This document shows positions 34,641 to 48,200 of a stretch of 64,000 nucleotides of DNA, piece after piece; position 1 is the stretch's first letter; each line of letters opens with the position of its first letter. Origin of the DNA: Larimichthys crocea (lineage: Eukaryota; Chordata; Actinopteri; Sciaenidae); assembly GCF_000972845.2 (NCBI RefSeq), contig NC_040033.1, positions 2,222,344 to 2,286,343 on the forward strand, given 5' to 3'. The position numbers were made by a program, and so were the translations under genes. The notes under the pieces were generated by a model that ran no database searches, was not told the DNA's origin, and worked only from the letters and a program-made list of their open reading frames with translations.

Positions 34641-37053
34641 CTTTTACTTGTTTTTATGGCAGTTGTATCATTTTATTTCGTCATATTTATTCCCCACAAC
34701 TTGAACCTTGGTGCAAACAAGGCTGACGGATCGCTGATCACAAGATGCTTCCTCAGGGTGAAACATTGTTGTGTCTAGTTACGGGAACGCAACAGGAAGT
34801 GACCTAACAATGCACAAAATCAGGTAAGTCCTCCAGTGAATCCTCGTTTACAACCTACAGTCTGTGGTCGTCAGCATCTTCCTCTCCAGCCTCGTGCACA
34901 TCTCCTTCCTTTGCCCTTTAGCGTTAGCACCACCAGCCCCGCGGGCACAAAAAACGCCAGACGCTCTGCACCACCCCCCAGCTGACCTAGTTTCTCCTTT
35001 CACACCGTTACCGAGTCAAAGTGGAGGAGAATTGCAGAGAATTGCTGGCAGTTTTATGGAGAAGTGAGGAGAGAGAGGAATCCGAGTGCAGGAGGCAGAG
35101 AAAGAAACCTGCCCTTGAGGGGGCGAGACAGCTCGGGGTATTACTGAATCCTTTTCCCAAAGATAAGGATTAGCTTTGATCTGACATAAATGCTTTGTGG
35201 CTCAATATTCCCATACACCCTTCTTCCTTCTTCCCTTCTGACTGAAAAGCTTTTCCTCTCTTACGTTACATCAATTCTTCATACTTTTCAGCGAGTAATT
35301 TCTTTCCCTTTTCCTTCCCACAACATTTTCTACGTGTTCAGGACTTTAATAAAGCTGCACACAAAAAAAAAAAACGGCAATATTAGCCACAGTGATGATC
35401 AAATCACAAGAGGCAGCAGTTTCTTCTATGTGGAAAGATTCATTTCCGACATCTTTAAACAAGTTAATTTCGTGCTTTGCAAAATCCAAACTCCGGAAAT
35501 TAAACTGTATGTTGAACAAATTATCGATTCTACTCAAAATGAGGCAACATCTTCATGTACTTCCTCATGTTAGTGATGTTTTAAACAGAACAAAGACTCG
35601 ATTACGGGCCTCGCAGCCTACACCATGAAACCTTTTCAGATGATCCAGAATGTGATGATGCGCCTGGTCTTCGATAAACTCCAAAGGTCGCATCACCCTG
35701 CTGCTCATCGAGCTCCCGATCGTGAATGACGCCTGGTTCTGACACCCGTACGCTCAGGGCAATCCAAACTTTTCTTGTCCGTTGGCTGAACGTCCAACCA
35801 GTTCCTACCAGATCAGGGGTGTCCTTCGAAAACCTCCTGAAGACCTCCAGCTCTTCAGAGAGGACCTCCTCTCCAACACTACCAACAACTGGACATGCTA
35901 AATCTGTCCCCCTCTACAACTGTACCTTGATTCTATATGTCCTTGTTGCACCTTGTCAGCAAACGGTGGCAGTTACGGTATGAAATGATGGATTGATCAT
36001 CAAAATAACTGCGGAACAACTGATTTAGTTGCCATATTTGAGGATTTTATTCAGTTCTTTCATCCTCAATGACAGCGGAGTCACCCGGACGGAGGAGGTC
36101 GTCTGAGGTCACGATGGAAACGCGTCGACACGCCGTCATTCCTCTCTGAATCTAAAGGAAAACAACAAGGAGCGCTGTGGGGCCATGAAACAACAGCGAG
36201 GAGCTCGAGGAGTAAACAGACGCTGCAGCTTAACAATATGATTTATCGGTTCAACTGAGCTGTAACCAGGGCAACCTGGCTTCCCGGATAAAAGCTCAGT
36301 TTGTGACCCATTTTTTTTATCGCACTAACATAGAAACCCAACAAAACACACTCCTTAAAGGGAGGTCCAAGGAGAGGCCGAAGAGGTGCTCATCTGGTTA
36401 CAAATCGAAGGATTTGATTCAGACTATCCGCTCTGCTTAAAGAGTGTTTTTGTGACATCATAGAGGGGGGCAGGGAAGGACGTATGATTTAGTAATGACG
36501 CAGAGTGATTGAGCGGCGGGCTCCACCACCCGGACATGCCTGTGGTCCAGCGGGAGTAACCAAACACACACATATATATATATTTATATATATACACATA
36601 CATTCCCTCAGGGTGTCCACACACAATCAGCCGAGGAGAAAGTGCACTCGTCCCAGCAGACACAAGTTAAAAATAACCTCCACAGCTCCACCCAGCTCCG
36701 TGTAATAAACTACCTGGAAGCAGCACGGAGGGAGGAACTTGTTAAACCCGGAGGAGGTTTGAAGTGGTGAAATGTCAGCGAGATGTAAACTGTTGTCGTA
36801 ATGCCTGTACACGCTGGTTCATTAAAGGGACGTGGATCATATCGAGCAGCTACATGAATTAGTTTTTTAACAACAACTACAACAACTCATCTTACAGCAA
36901 AACGCCACCAGGCACGTCTTCATAATGTCGTACGACTGTAAAAACATCACAAGGAATGTTTAGGAAGCGTTTTTTCTAAATATATAAACATGCAGTGTAG
37001 TTAATCATCTGCACAGTGTTTTATTTTGAAAATCAACTGACAGTATTAGGAAT

Positions 37054-37250
37054 ATGGTAAATGGAAGGTATTTATATAGCGCCTTTCTATTCTACTCAAA
37101 GCAGGACATATCTCATTCACCCATCCATACACTGATGGCGCAGCCTTCGGGAGCAATTGGGAGTTCAGTGTCTTGCCCAAGGACACCTCGACATGCAGAC
37201 TGGAGGGGATTGAACCGGGGCTCGATCCGCCGCCCCACAGAACAGAAGGC
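37054..37250 (+). mobile_element. dispersed teleost repeat fragment (plus orientation), copy A
   Basis: TATATAGCGCCTTTCTATTC, CATTCACCCATCCATACACT, GGAGCAATTGGGAG, TGTCTTGCCCAAGGACACCT and GGGGATTGAACCGGGG appear in the order usual for this teleost repeat. The duplicate is at about 44448-44640. Confidence 0.65.
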
Positions 37251-39594
37251 ATATCCGCGACTTCGCCCACATGTTTCTGAAGAGCTGTTGCGAAGTTCAA
37301 AATCTGTGGCTCTGGCTGGACATTTGGATGCAGCCTCTATCTGGTGATAACAATAAATTGGTGTTTGTTGACGAACCACAATCAGACAAACACATAAAAA
37401 TGACTGAAAACTCTGAGACTGACGCCGTTGTGCTCGTCTGTTTCCAAGATATGAATCCATCAAAACGAAACAACTCTTTTCCAATACACTCCGTCCTCTA
37501 CTCCCCAAACGTTTTCAGCTATCTGTCCGTCAGATATAAAAACACCGGAGACGGTGACACATTTCAAACACGGCAGAAACAAAGAAACCACACGGCCACG
37601 TTTGGAGTCTTTCCATTTGATCTGTGGCATCATATTTTTAATGAATATCATCACGATCCAACGAACGTTCACTCATTTCAAATGACATAAATGCTTTGTG
37701 CTGTGAAGAAGGTATTGCATATGTTGAATTCATGCTAATTGGTTGTTGTTTATGTACTCCAAAGTGTCAAATTCATCCTAATATCCTTGTTTTAAAAGCT
37801 GAGATTCTAACAGAGCGGTTGATTGATCTTCATGTTGGGATTTCTGCACGTATAAATGTTAAAGGACAAGCAAACATGTCCCCCTCTAAGTCTTGACTGT
37901 GGGCAGCAGTGCCTGGATGGTTTTTATCCTCGACAGTTGGCTTGTGTGTGTGCGTGTTAATCCAGGACTCATCAATTAACTTAAAGTGCAGCTCATTTTT
38001 CATATATACGCTTAATGTTAACTGCGCAGGCGAGAAGGACAAAGAACAGTCTGTCCTTGAGTAAGGTCTCGGCGTTAAGTATGAATATGTGTGTGTCTGT
38101 GTGCTGATGAAGTACTGTGAGAGGACTGAGTGTTTGAGTTTGGGGTTAAGGTAAGAGTTAGGATCAGAGGAAGGAAAAAAATTATATAAAAGCGCCGTAA
38201 CCAGCTGTAATTAATCTGAAAGGAGTCGTCACAGCAGGTTTTGACATGCAGAGTACGCTGTAAAAACACTTTTGAATCATTTCTTAAAACACATTTTTAT
38301 AGACTTGCTTTTATGTGATGTCATCTTAACTTTTTTTAATTTAAATTTATTTGATTTTATTTATTTTTTTAGGCGATTGCTGACGGGGAGCGAAGCTGGT
38401 GTCGTGCCAGAACAGGAGCTGGCAACATAACGTAGCTCTGCAGCCTCTGTGGACATAACGACAGGTGAATTAAACATCTGCTGTAAAGTAGGAGGCTGTT
38501 AAATCTTATAACAGTGCTGCTCTTTGATATATATCGTTGCCTTTGAATGTACTTTACTATGCACCACCACCCAGTATGACGCCTGATGCATTGTGTATGT
38601 ATGTATATGTGTGTGTGGCTCTGCACAGATGGAGCTCCTGATAGAGGCCTGTGCAGCCGACCACTGCGGGAAACATTATGGCAATTTCCAGACTCAAGGA
38701 GCCAGTGAGCGTCAGAGCTGACAGAGGCTTCTGCTGGATGAGCTCGGGGCCCCACGGAGCTCCCCGAACGTGACTCTAAAACTCCTGCACCGCTGGGACA
38801 GCAGAGGAGACTCGCGTCAGTCGCAGGTTTCATTGTCTAAAGTCAATATTTGAACACTGAAATAAGTTTTTTTCCTGACTGGACAACAAGTTCACCTGGG
38901 AAAATAGAAAGGACAACAATGTCCTCGGATACAAGTTATTCTTTTGGTGAGAAATCTAGACAATCAGGTTATTTTGTGAAGGTTTAAGAGAAGAATCCTC
39001 AAACAGAAGTGTTGTTTTGGGCTCATACTGGCTCCAGTGTTGATATCTGACGCCCACATTAAAGCAAAAGCAGCATTGTTGCATTAAAACCTGTTGATTA
39101 GCACGCTGACCAGCACAGTAGATTCAAACACTGTATTCTTCCATGAAACCTTTCCTCACTCCCGTTTATCAAAGTTCATCGTCAAGCGCTGAAATGTCAG
39201 CAAGATGTAATGCTGTTTTTTTTCCAGGTAGTATCAACTACAACGACTCAATTTACAGCAAAACACCACGAGCACGTCTCAAAATGTCGCATCCACGTGA
39301 CTTAAACACTGTTTAAGAAGCGTTTTCCTCTCCAGACTTTGTTAACTCACTTGTTTTTAGGATTTATCTGCACAGGATGAGCCGCCGTGACATTTAAAGA
39401 CACCCTGTCACCCTGTTTAGAGTGAGGTCTGTGGATTATTCAGAGAAACACAAACAATGTTACTAGAAAGAGATTCTTTTAATGTATATTTTATCCATTT
39501 TATTGAGGTGGAGGCACCGGATGTCTCGGTGAGGTGGTGTCGTAAAATAAGGGCAGATAAAAACCAAGGTTTTCTGCACAATAAGGATCCATGC

Positions 39595-39682
39595 ACCAAT
39601 GTATTTTAGGAAATCATGAACATTTCTGAATTTTTAAGACCAATGTATTTTAGGAAATCATGAACATTTCTGAATTTTTAAG
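39595..39682. repeat. two direct 44 bp repeats, present only in copy A
   Basis: The unit beginning ACCAATGTATTTTAGGAAAT occurs at 39595-39638 and 39639-39682. In copy B the same unit is single (from about 46863). Confidence 0.93.
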
Positions 39683-40838
39683 CTACAACCCATTTATCTA
39701 ATCATAAATATGAAGCTTTGAGCCTTTATTTCTGTGCAGGTTTCATCTATTATTGAGAAACTGATCCAATGAAAATTTTAAATCACAATAAACGTCAGCC
39801 GTGATTTGTTTTGACCGAACTGGAGACGAGAGAGGAAGAGCTGCATTTTTAATGGGTCAGTTTAGAAAGTGGTGACCTTTACGGGCACCTTAAATCATAC
39901 GTGTACGCTACAGCTGTCTTTTAAATGGAATTATCTGCATTTTTTAAAAAAGACTTACAGACTAACACACCTGCATGTGAGCGACAGGCTGTCAGCGTAC
40001 TGCTGTTTCCTCCCTCCATCAATCCTCGGCAAGGAGGTCACGCAGAGTCCAAAAAACTCTCATCAGCAAAACAAATCACCTCCGGCCGCGCTCTCTCTGA
40101 TGAAAGGCATCTCGACCACAACTGAGAAATTGTGCAATTTTCAAAAGCAGATGAAAGCTGTGATTTTTTTTTCTTCTCTCTCCAGCAGCAGCAGCCTCGG
40201 AGGCCTGATCTCCATCTGCAGATTCGAATAAAGATCCCGCCGGAGACCTGAGATAAAGGCGAGCGAGGCGGGATCGCCCCATCCAAAAAAAAACTTCAAA
40301 CAACGCCGACGCTTTCAATTAAGCTAATCTGCAGCTGCGTATGCAAATGAGGATGATTTCAAAACTATTAACGGTGAGGACAACGCTTTCACAATAAATA
40401 TCGCCCCCCTGCAAACCAGGATGTCTCCTCTTGAAGCATTTCATAAGTGAAAGTGGTCTTTAGATGACTCATAACTTTAACTGTAGGCAGTAATGTGCCT
40501 TTTTCCCCCTCCTCTCATGCCAGAAATCATTTTGTCAGAGCAGGTCTCATTTCTTCAAATGGAGTATATCTCGCTGCAGGAATGAAACACTTCGATTCAC
40601 TTATTTAATAAAAGAGTTCACCGCGGAGAGGGTGATGAAATTTACTGCTAAGGACAGGCCTCGGGCTCCGTTACTCCAGAGGAGACGAAATATCAGAGAC
40701 TTCGCTTGTGCGGCGAAAGTTCGCCCGCTCTGCCGGATCTGTGTTGGCGTCTTTGCAAGAGCTTTCGGTGGGAAATAAGAGTCATTCCTGGCGAGGCGTC
40801 ACCAGGTTTAACGCTGTGCATCTTTCTTTTTTTTGCAG

Positions 40839-40916
40839 CTCCAGCACGGAGCGGCGCAGCAGGCGGCGAGCGCACCCCGACCCCGGGTTCCTCCGACTGG
40901 GATGATTCGCACATCG
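40839..40916 (+). other. possible exon of an unrecognised gene (copy A)
   Basis: A strong acceptor (CATCTTTCTTTTTTTTGCAG, ending at 40838) and a donor ATCG|GTGAGG (from 40917) bracket a GC-rich 78 nt segment. In one frame it reads GGERTPTPGSSDWDDSHI with phase 1 at its end. The next acceptor in phase (TGTGTTTTCAG at 41204-41214) leads to GGSCQAKTIINKPEETVNRP and a stop a few codons later. I recognise no protein family. Local GC and CpG content is high, so a promoter-type CpG island or non-coding RNA is an alternative. Confidence 0.3.
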
Positions 40917-42239
40917 GTGAGGAGCACAGCAGGAGGGAGGGGGAGAATAAATTCAGCCTGATTAGACGTTAATCACAGTCTTCTGCACGTCCAGCGACAC
41001 TTTCAACTAAATTTGGCGATGCAGCATGTTGCTAGGAGACAAACGTCGTCATATCGCGACCAGAGGCGGCGCTGCGCAATTTTTAGAGTCGCCCTCAGAC
41101 TGGTGTCACTGTTAATGCTTCGGCGTCTTTCGGTGGTGCTTCGACGCGTTAATTATGGGTGAACCCAAACAAATGAGGCAGGCGACATCACATCTCACAC
41201 ATCTGTGTTTTCAGGAGGAAGCTGTCAGGCGAAGACGATCATTAACAAGCCAGAGGAAACCGTGAATAGGCCTCGGAGGAATGTTTTTTGATAAATTGTC
41301 TATTTTAACAACTTAATTTTTGTAGCTTTCTACCATTAAATAACAGATTTTACCTTCTATTGATCCACACTGACCTGTGATCAGGTGAACGGTGTCTCTG
41401 TCATTCGTACGTCTGTTCTCACACTATGTAACTTTGGGCTCCGGGTCGGGAGAAGTACGTAACGTACGTACGTATGATGGACAGTGAAGTAAACTGCTGA
41501 CAGCTGTAGCTGCTGTTAGAACTGCTGACAGCTGTAGCTGCTGTTAGCTCAGTTTGTTAGCCGGGGGAGTGGGGAGTGGAGCCAGTGTCGTGCCAGAACA
41601 GGAGCTGGGCAAGCACGCAATGTAGCCAGCCTCAGCCAACGCGTTAGCGTCGGTATCCAGCCTTCAGTAAACATAAGACAAGCTCCAGTGACGACTTATC
41701 AACATCCACCCTGAACAAATACAGCCGTCCTCCACCCTCTACCTGCAGCAGCTCCACCTGAGGCGACACACCTTCAGATAAACCTGCAGCTTGTTTTCTT
41801 ACTTAGACACCTGATTAATGCCATGACGTCATGGTTACGAGAAAAGTACAGTGGTCTCTCATTTCAAAGTCTTCTTGACCCATCCATCCACCTCCACCCC
41901 CACCCTGTGGCTCCTGTGACAGGAGTCATAATTCAACCAGCAGCCAGAGGTCCTGAGGTGAACGTGAGCGCAGAACAAACAAACAAACTGTTGGTTTTCG
42001 TTCTCGTGACAACAGTTTCTTTAAACTGGTTCACACTCCGACCAGCTACTGCTGGGAAGAAACAAACAGGTGAGATATAATACTAATCAGCGGTCGTCCA
42101 TCAATCAATTAGAGTTTATTTGTAGAAAAACACAAACTGAGGAACCACCGGAGGCAAAAAATGTAATAATAAAAAAAAATACATTTAAAAAAATTCAAAA
42201 CTGGGTCCTCCCACCACATTCTCAACACAAATAGGTTTC

Positions 42240-45200
42240 TTCTAGGCTCGCTGTTCACTCTTTGTCTGATAAGGCTTTTGTACTGGATTTACAACAGGCT
42301 CGAAATGAAGTGCTAAACAATACCAAATGATTACTGTGAAAGCCTTTATATCTACTTTCTTAAGTTACAGTCAACTTCGTGCAGTACTATTTCAGCGAGT
42401 AAGGTCTGTTTCTTTCGCCAAACATTTCGGCCTACATCACTAAATTGGCGCACGATTTTCTTACGGGTTTGCAGAGACTAATTAAATAAAGCTATGCATC
42501 AGCGACCAAAAAAAAACAAAAAACGGTGACGTACGGCAATAGTAAGCTCATAAGAAAATGAAACATGTGATGTATCAAAATCACAGAGGCAGCAGGTTGT
42601 GCTTCACTAGCGATATAGAAAGATAATCATTTATCGACAAAGGTGAGCCAGGTGACTTTACTTACTTACAAGACTACATACATGTATCGTGCTTGTGCGA
42701 AGATCCAGCAAACTCGCTGAAATCTAATATGTCTCTGTTGTAATTCTAGGGGTGGCCAATGTAATCATATTTATACAAAATAGAGGCGAAATGATCTTCT
42801 AATGTTTAGTCTCGCGTTCCTCATGTGAGTGATGTTTTAAACAGAGCACAAAGACTACGATATAACGGGGGCCTAGCAGCCTACACCATGAAACCCCATT
42901 AGTCAAGATGCGTCCAGAAACGGGGATGGAGATGTGCCTGGCTTCGAGGTAAACCTACCAAGGTCACGTCGACTTGCTAGGGGGCTCCAAAAAAAAAAAA
43001 AAAAAAATAGGGGGGGACGAAGACCCGAGGGCGTGAAATGAACGTCCTGGCTCTGACACCCGTTACGCTCAGTGGCAATAACGCGGAAAGGAACCTGGGG
43101 GGGGGGTGGGGGGGGGGGGGGGGGGGGGAAAGAAGGTCAGTTGGAGGAGGGAAAAGATGAGGGGGGTGGCGGGGGGGCATTGATATCCAGACCGTAATGG
43201 CTTTGAAACCAGTTCCTACAGATCAGAGGTGTCCTTCGAAAACCTCCTGAAGACCTCCTCCCAACATACCAACAACTGGACATGCTAAATCTATCCCCCT
43301 CTACATCGTACCTTGATTCTATATGTCCTTGTTGCACCTGTCAGCAAACGGTGGCAGTTATGGTATGAAATGAGATGTTGATCATCAAATAACTGTGGAA
43401 CAACTGATTTAGTTGCCATATTGAGGATTTTCATTCAGTTCTTTCATCCTCAATGACACCGGAGTCACCCGGACGGAGGAGGTCGTCTGAGGTCAGATGG
43501 AAACGCGACGACACGCCGTCATTTCTCTCTCTGAATCTAAAGAAAACAACAAGGAGCGCTGTGGGGCCATGAAACAACAGCGAGGAGCCGAGGAGTAAAC
43601 AGACGCTGCAGCTTAACAATATGATTTATCGGTTCAACTGAGCTGTAACCAGGGCAACCTGGCTTCCCGGATAAAAGCTCAGTTTGTGACCCATTTTTTT
43701 TTTATCGCACTAACAGAAACCCAACAAAACACACTCCTTAAAGGGAGGTCCAAGGGGAGGCCGAAGAGGTGCTCATCTGGTTACAAATCGAAGGATTTGA
43801 TTCAGACTATCCGCTTTGCTTAAGAGTGTTTTTGTGACATCATAGAGGGGGGCAGGGAAGGACGTATGATTTAGTAATGACGCAGAGTGATTGAGCGGCG
43901 GGCTCCACCACCCGGAATGCCTGTGGTCCAGCGGAGAACCAAACACACACATATTATAATATATATTTATATATACACATATATTCCCTCAGGGCGTCCA
44001 CACACAATCAGCCGAGGAGAAAGTGCACGTCGTCCAGCAGACACAAGTTAAAAATAACCTCCACAGCTCCACCCAGCTCCGTGTAATAAACTACCTGGAA
44101 GCAGCACGGAGGGAGGAACTTGTAAACCCGGAGGAGGTTTTGAAGCGGTGAAATGTCAGCGAGATGTAAACTGTTGTCGTAATGCCTGTACACGCTGGTT
44201 CATTAAAGGGACGTGGATCATATCGAGCAGCTACATGAATAGTTTTTTAACAACAACTACAACAACCTCAATTACAGCAAAACCCACCAGGCACATCTCC
44301 ATAATCGTACGACTGTAAAAACATCACAAGGAGTGTTTAACGAAGCGTTTTTTCTAAATATATAAACATGCAGTGTAGTTAATCATCTGCACAGTGTTTT
44401 ATTTTGAAAATCAACTGACAGTATTAAGACAGTATTAAGAATACGGTAAATGGACTGTACTTATATAGCGCCTTTCAGTCTACTCAAAGCAGGACATATC
44501 TCATTCACCCATCCATACACTGATGGCGCAGCCTTCGGGAGCAATTGGGAGTCAGCGTCTTGCCCAAGGACACCTCACATGCAGACGGGAGGGATTGAAC
44601 CGGGGCTCGATCCGCGCCCCATAGAACAGAAGGCATATCCGCGACTTCGCCCACATGTTTCTGAAGAGCTGTTGCGAAGTTCAAAATCGTGGCTCTGGCT
44701 GGACATTTGGAGGCAGCCTCTATCTAGTGATAACAATAAATTGGTGTTTGTTGACGAACCACAAACAGACAAACACATAAAAATGACTGAAAACTCTGAG
44801 ACTGACGCCGTTGTGCTCGTCTGTTTCCAAGATATGAATCCATCAATGAAACAACTCTTTTCCAATACACTCCGTCCTCACTCCCCAAACGTTTTCCGCT
44901 ATCTGTGTCCGTCAGATATAAAAACACCGGAGACGTGACACATTTCAAACACGGCAGAAACAAAGAAACCACACGGCCACATTTGGAGTCTTTCCATTTG
45001 ATCTGTGGCATCATATTTTAATAAATATCATCACGGGTATTGCATATGTTGAATTCATGCAATTGGTTGTTATTATGTACTACAAAGTGTGAAATTCATC
45101 CTAATACTTGTTTTAAAAGCTGAGATTCTAACAGAGCGGTTATTGATCTTCATGTGGGATTTCTGCACGTATAAATGTTAAAGGACAAGCAAACATGTCC

Positions 45201-48200
45201 CTCTAAGTCTTGACTAGGCAGCAGTGCCTGGATGGTTTTTATCCTCGACAGTCGGCTTGTGGTGTGCGTGTTAATCCAGGACTCATCAATTAACTTAAAG
45301 TGCAGCTCATTTTTCATATATACGCTAATGTTAACGTGCGCAGCGAAAGGACAAAAACAGTCTGTCCTTGAGTAAGGTCTCGGCGTTAAGTATGAATATG
45401 TGTGTGCGGATGAAGTACTGTGAGAGGACTGAGGGTTTGAGTTTAGGTTAAGGTAAGAGTTAGTTCAGAGGAAGGGAAAAAAATTATATAAAAGCGCCGT
45501 AACCAGCTGTAATTAATCTGAAAGGAGTCGTCACAGCAGGTTTTGACATGCAGAGTAGCTGTAAAAACACTTTTGATCATTCTTAAAACACATTTTTATA
45601 GACTTGCTTTTATGTGATGTCATCTTAACTTTTTTTTATTTAAATTTATTTGATTTTATTTATTTTTTTTAGGCAATTGCTGACGGGAGCGAAGCTGGTG
45701 TCGTGCCGAACAGGAGCTGGCAACATAACGAGCTCCGCAGCCTCTGTGGACATAACGACAGGTGAATTAAACATCGGCTGTAAAGTAGGAGGCTGTAAAT
45801 CTTATAACAGGGCTGCTCTTTGATATAATCGTTGCCTTTGAATGTACTTTACTATGCACCACCACCCAGTATGACGCCTGATGCATTGTGTATGTATGTA
45901 TGATATGTGTGTGTGGCTCAGCACAGATGGAGCTCCTGATAGAGGCCGTGCAGCCGACCACTGCGGGAAACATTATGGCAATTTCCAGACTCAAGGAGCC
46001 AGTGAGCGTCAGAGCTGACAGAGGCTGCTGCTGGATGAGCTCGGGGCCCCACGGAGTCCCCGAACGTGACTCTAAAACTCCTGCACGCGCTGGGACAGCA
46101 GAGGAGAGTCGCGTCAGTCGCAGGTTTCATTGTCTAAAGTCAATATTTGAACACTGAAATAAGTTTTTTTTCCGACTGGACACAAGTTCACCTGGGAAAA
46201 TAGAAAGGACAACAATGTCCTCGGATACAAGTTATCTTTTGGTGAGAAATCTAGACAATCAGGTTATTTTGTGAAGGTTTAAGAGAAGAATCCAAACAGA
46301 AGTGTTGTTTTGGGCTCATACTGGCTCCAGTGTGATATCTGACGCCCACATTAAAGTAAAAGCAGCATTGTTGAATTAAAACCTGTTGATAGCAGCTGAC
46401 CGGCACAGTAGATTCAAACACTGTATTCTTCCATGAAACTTTCCTCACTCCCGTTTATCAAAGTTCATTCGCAAGCGTGAAATGTCAGCAAGATGTAGAC
46501 TTTTTCCCAGGTAGACAACTACAACGACTCAATTTACAGCAAAACACCACGAGCACGCTCAAAATGTCGCCCACGTGACTAAACACTGTTTAAGAAGCGT
46601 TTCCCCTCCAGACTTTGTTAACTCACTTGTTTTTAGGATTTATCTGCACAGGATGTTTTTTTGAAGAGCCGCCTGACATTTAAAGACACCCTGTCACCCT
46701 GTTAGAGTGAGGTCTGAAACCCAAACAATGTTCTAGAAAGAGATTTTTTAAATGTATATTTATCCATTTTATTGAGGTGGAGGCACCAGATGTCTCGGTG
46801 AGGTGGTGTCATAAAATAAGGGCAGATAAAACCAAAGTTTTCTGCACAATAAGGATCCATGCACCAATGTATTTTAGGAAATCATGAACATTTCTGAGTT
46901 TTTAAGCTACAACGCATCACAAAAACCCATTTATCTAATCATAAATATGAAGCTTTGAGCCTTATTTCGTGGCAGGTTTCATCTATTATTGAGAAACTGA
47001 TCCAATGAAATTTTAAATCACAAAAACGTCAGCCGTGATTTGTTTGGCCGAACTGGAGACGAGAGAGGAAGAGCTGCATTTTCAATGGGTCAGTTTAGAA
47101 AGTGGTGACCTTTACGGGCACCTTAAATCATACGGGTACGCTACAGCTGTCTTTTAAATGGAATTATTTGCATTTTTAAAAAACGTACAACAGACTACAC
47201 ACCTGCATGTGAGCGACAGGCTGTCAGCGTACTGCTGTTTCCTCCCTCCATCAATCCTCGGCAAGGAGGTCACGCAGAGTCCAAAAAACTCTCATCAGCA
47301 AAACAAATCACCTCCGGCCGCGCTCTCTCTGATGAAAGGCATCTCGACCACAACTGAGAAATGTGCAATTTTCAAAAGCAGATGAAAGCTGTGATTTTTT
47401 TTTTCTTCTCTCCAGCAGCAGCAGCAGCAGCAGCCTCGGAGGCCTGATCTCCATCTGCAGATTCAAATAAAGATCCCGCCGGAGACCTGAGATAAAGGCG
47501 AGCGAGGCGGGATCGCCCATCCAAAAAAAACTTCAAACAACGCCGACACTTTCAATTAAGCTAATCTGCAGCTGCGTATGCAAATGAGGAGGATTCAAAA
47601 CATAACGGTGAGGACAACGCTTTCACAATAAATATCGCCCCCCTGCAAACCAGGATGTCTCCTCTTGAAGCATTCATAAGTGAAAGTGGTCTTTAGATGA
47701 CTCATAACTTTAACTGTAGGCAGTAATGTGCCTTTTTCCCCCTCTCTCATGCAAGAAATCATTTGTCAGAGCAGGTCCATTTCTTCAAATGGAGTATATC
47801 TCGCTGCAGGAATGAAACACTCGATTCACTTATTTAATAAAAGAGTTCACCGCGGAGAGGGTGATGAAATTTATGCTAAGGACAGGCCTCGGGCTCCGTT
47901 ACTCCAGAGGAGACGAAATATCAGAGACTTCGCTTGTGCGGCGAAAGTTCGCCCGCTCTGCCGGATCTGTGTTGGCGTCTTTGCAAGAGCTTTCGGTGGG
48001 AAATAAGAGTCATTCCTGGCGAGGCGTCACCAGGTTTAACGCTGTGCATCTTTCTTTTTTTTGCAGCTCCAGCACGGAGCGGCGCAGCAGCGGCGAGCGC
48101 ACCCCGACCCCGGGTTCCTCCGACTGGGATGATTCGCACATCGGTGAGGAGCACAGCAGGAGGAGGGGGAGAATAAATTCAGCCTGATTAGACGTTAATC

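Larger units (their letters stand above)
35240..42190 (+). repeat. segmental tandem duplication, copy A (about 7 kb)
   Basis: Copy A is the cleaner member of a head-to-tail pair. Reference points: TCTGACACCCGTACGCTCAG at 35738, ATCCCGCCGGAGACCTGAG at about 40232, and AACAAACAGGTGAGATATAA at 42061. It holds a teleost tRNA-like repeat (about 37054-37250), GTGCCAGAAC family pieces (38374-38470, 41340-41660) and the GC-rich possible exons near 40.2-41.3 kb. The left border is diffuse, placed between 35.2 and 35.4 kb. Confidence 0.85.

Noticed and set aside
37271..37690. 139-residue plus-strand frame in copy A
   Set aside because: It is broken by frameshifts in copy B, has no recognisable domain, and begins in repeat sequence.
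39869..40231. 120-residue plus-strand frame ending in SSSSSLGGLISICRFE
   Set aside because: It runs through a polypyrimidine tract and an apparent splice acceptor and has no recognisable content; the downstream part may belong to an exon in another frame.
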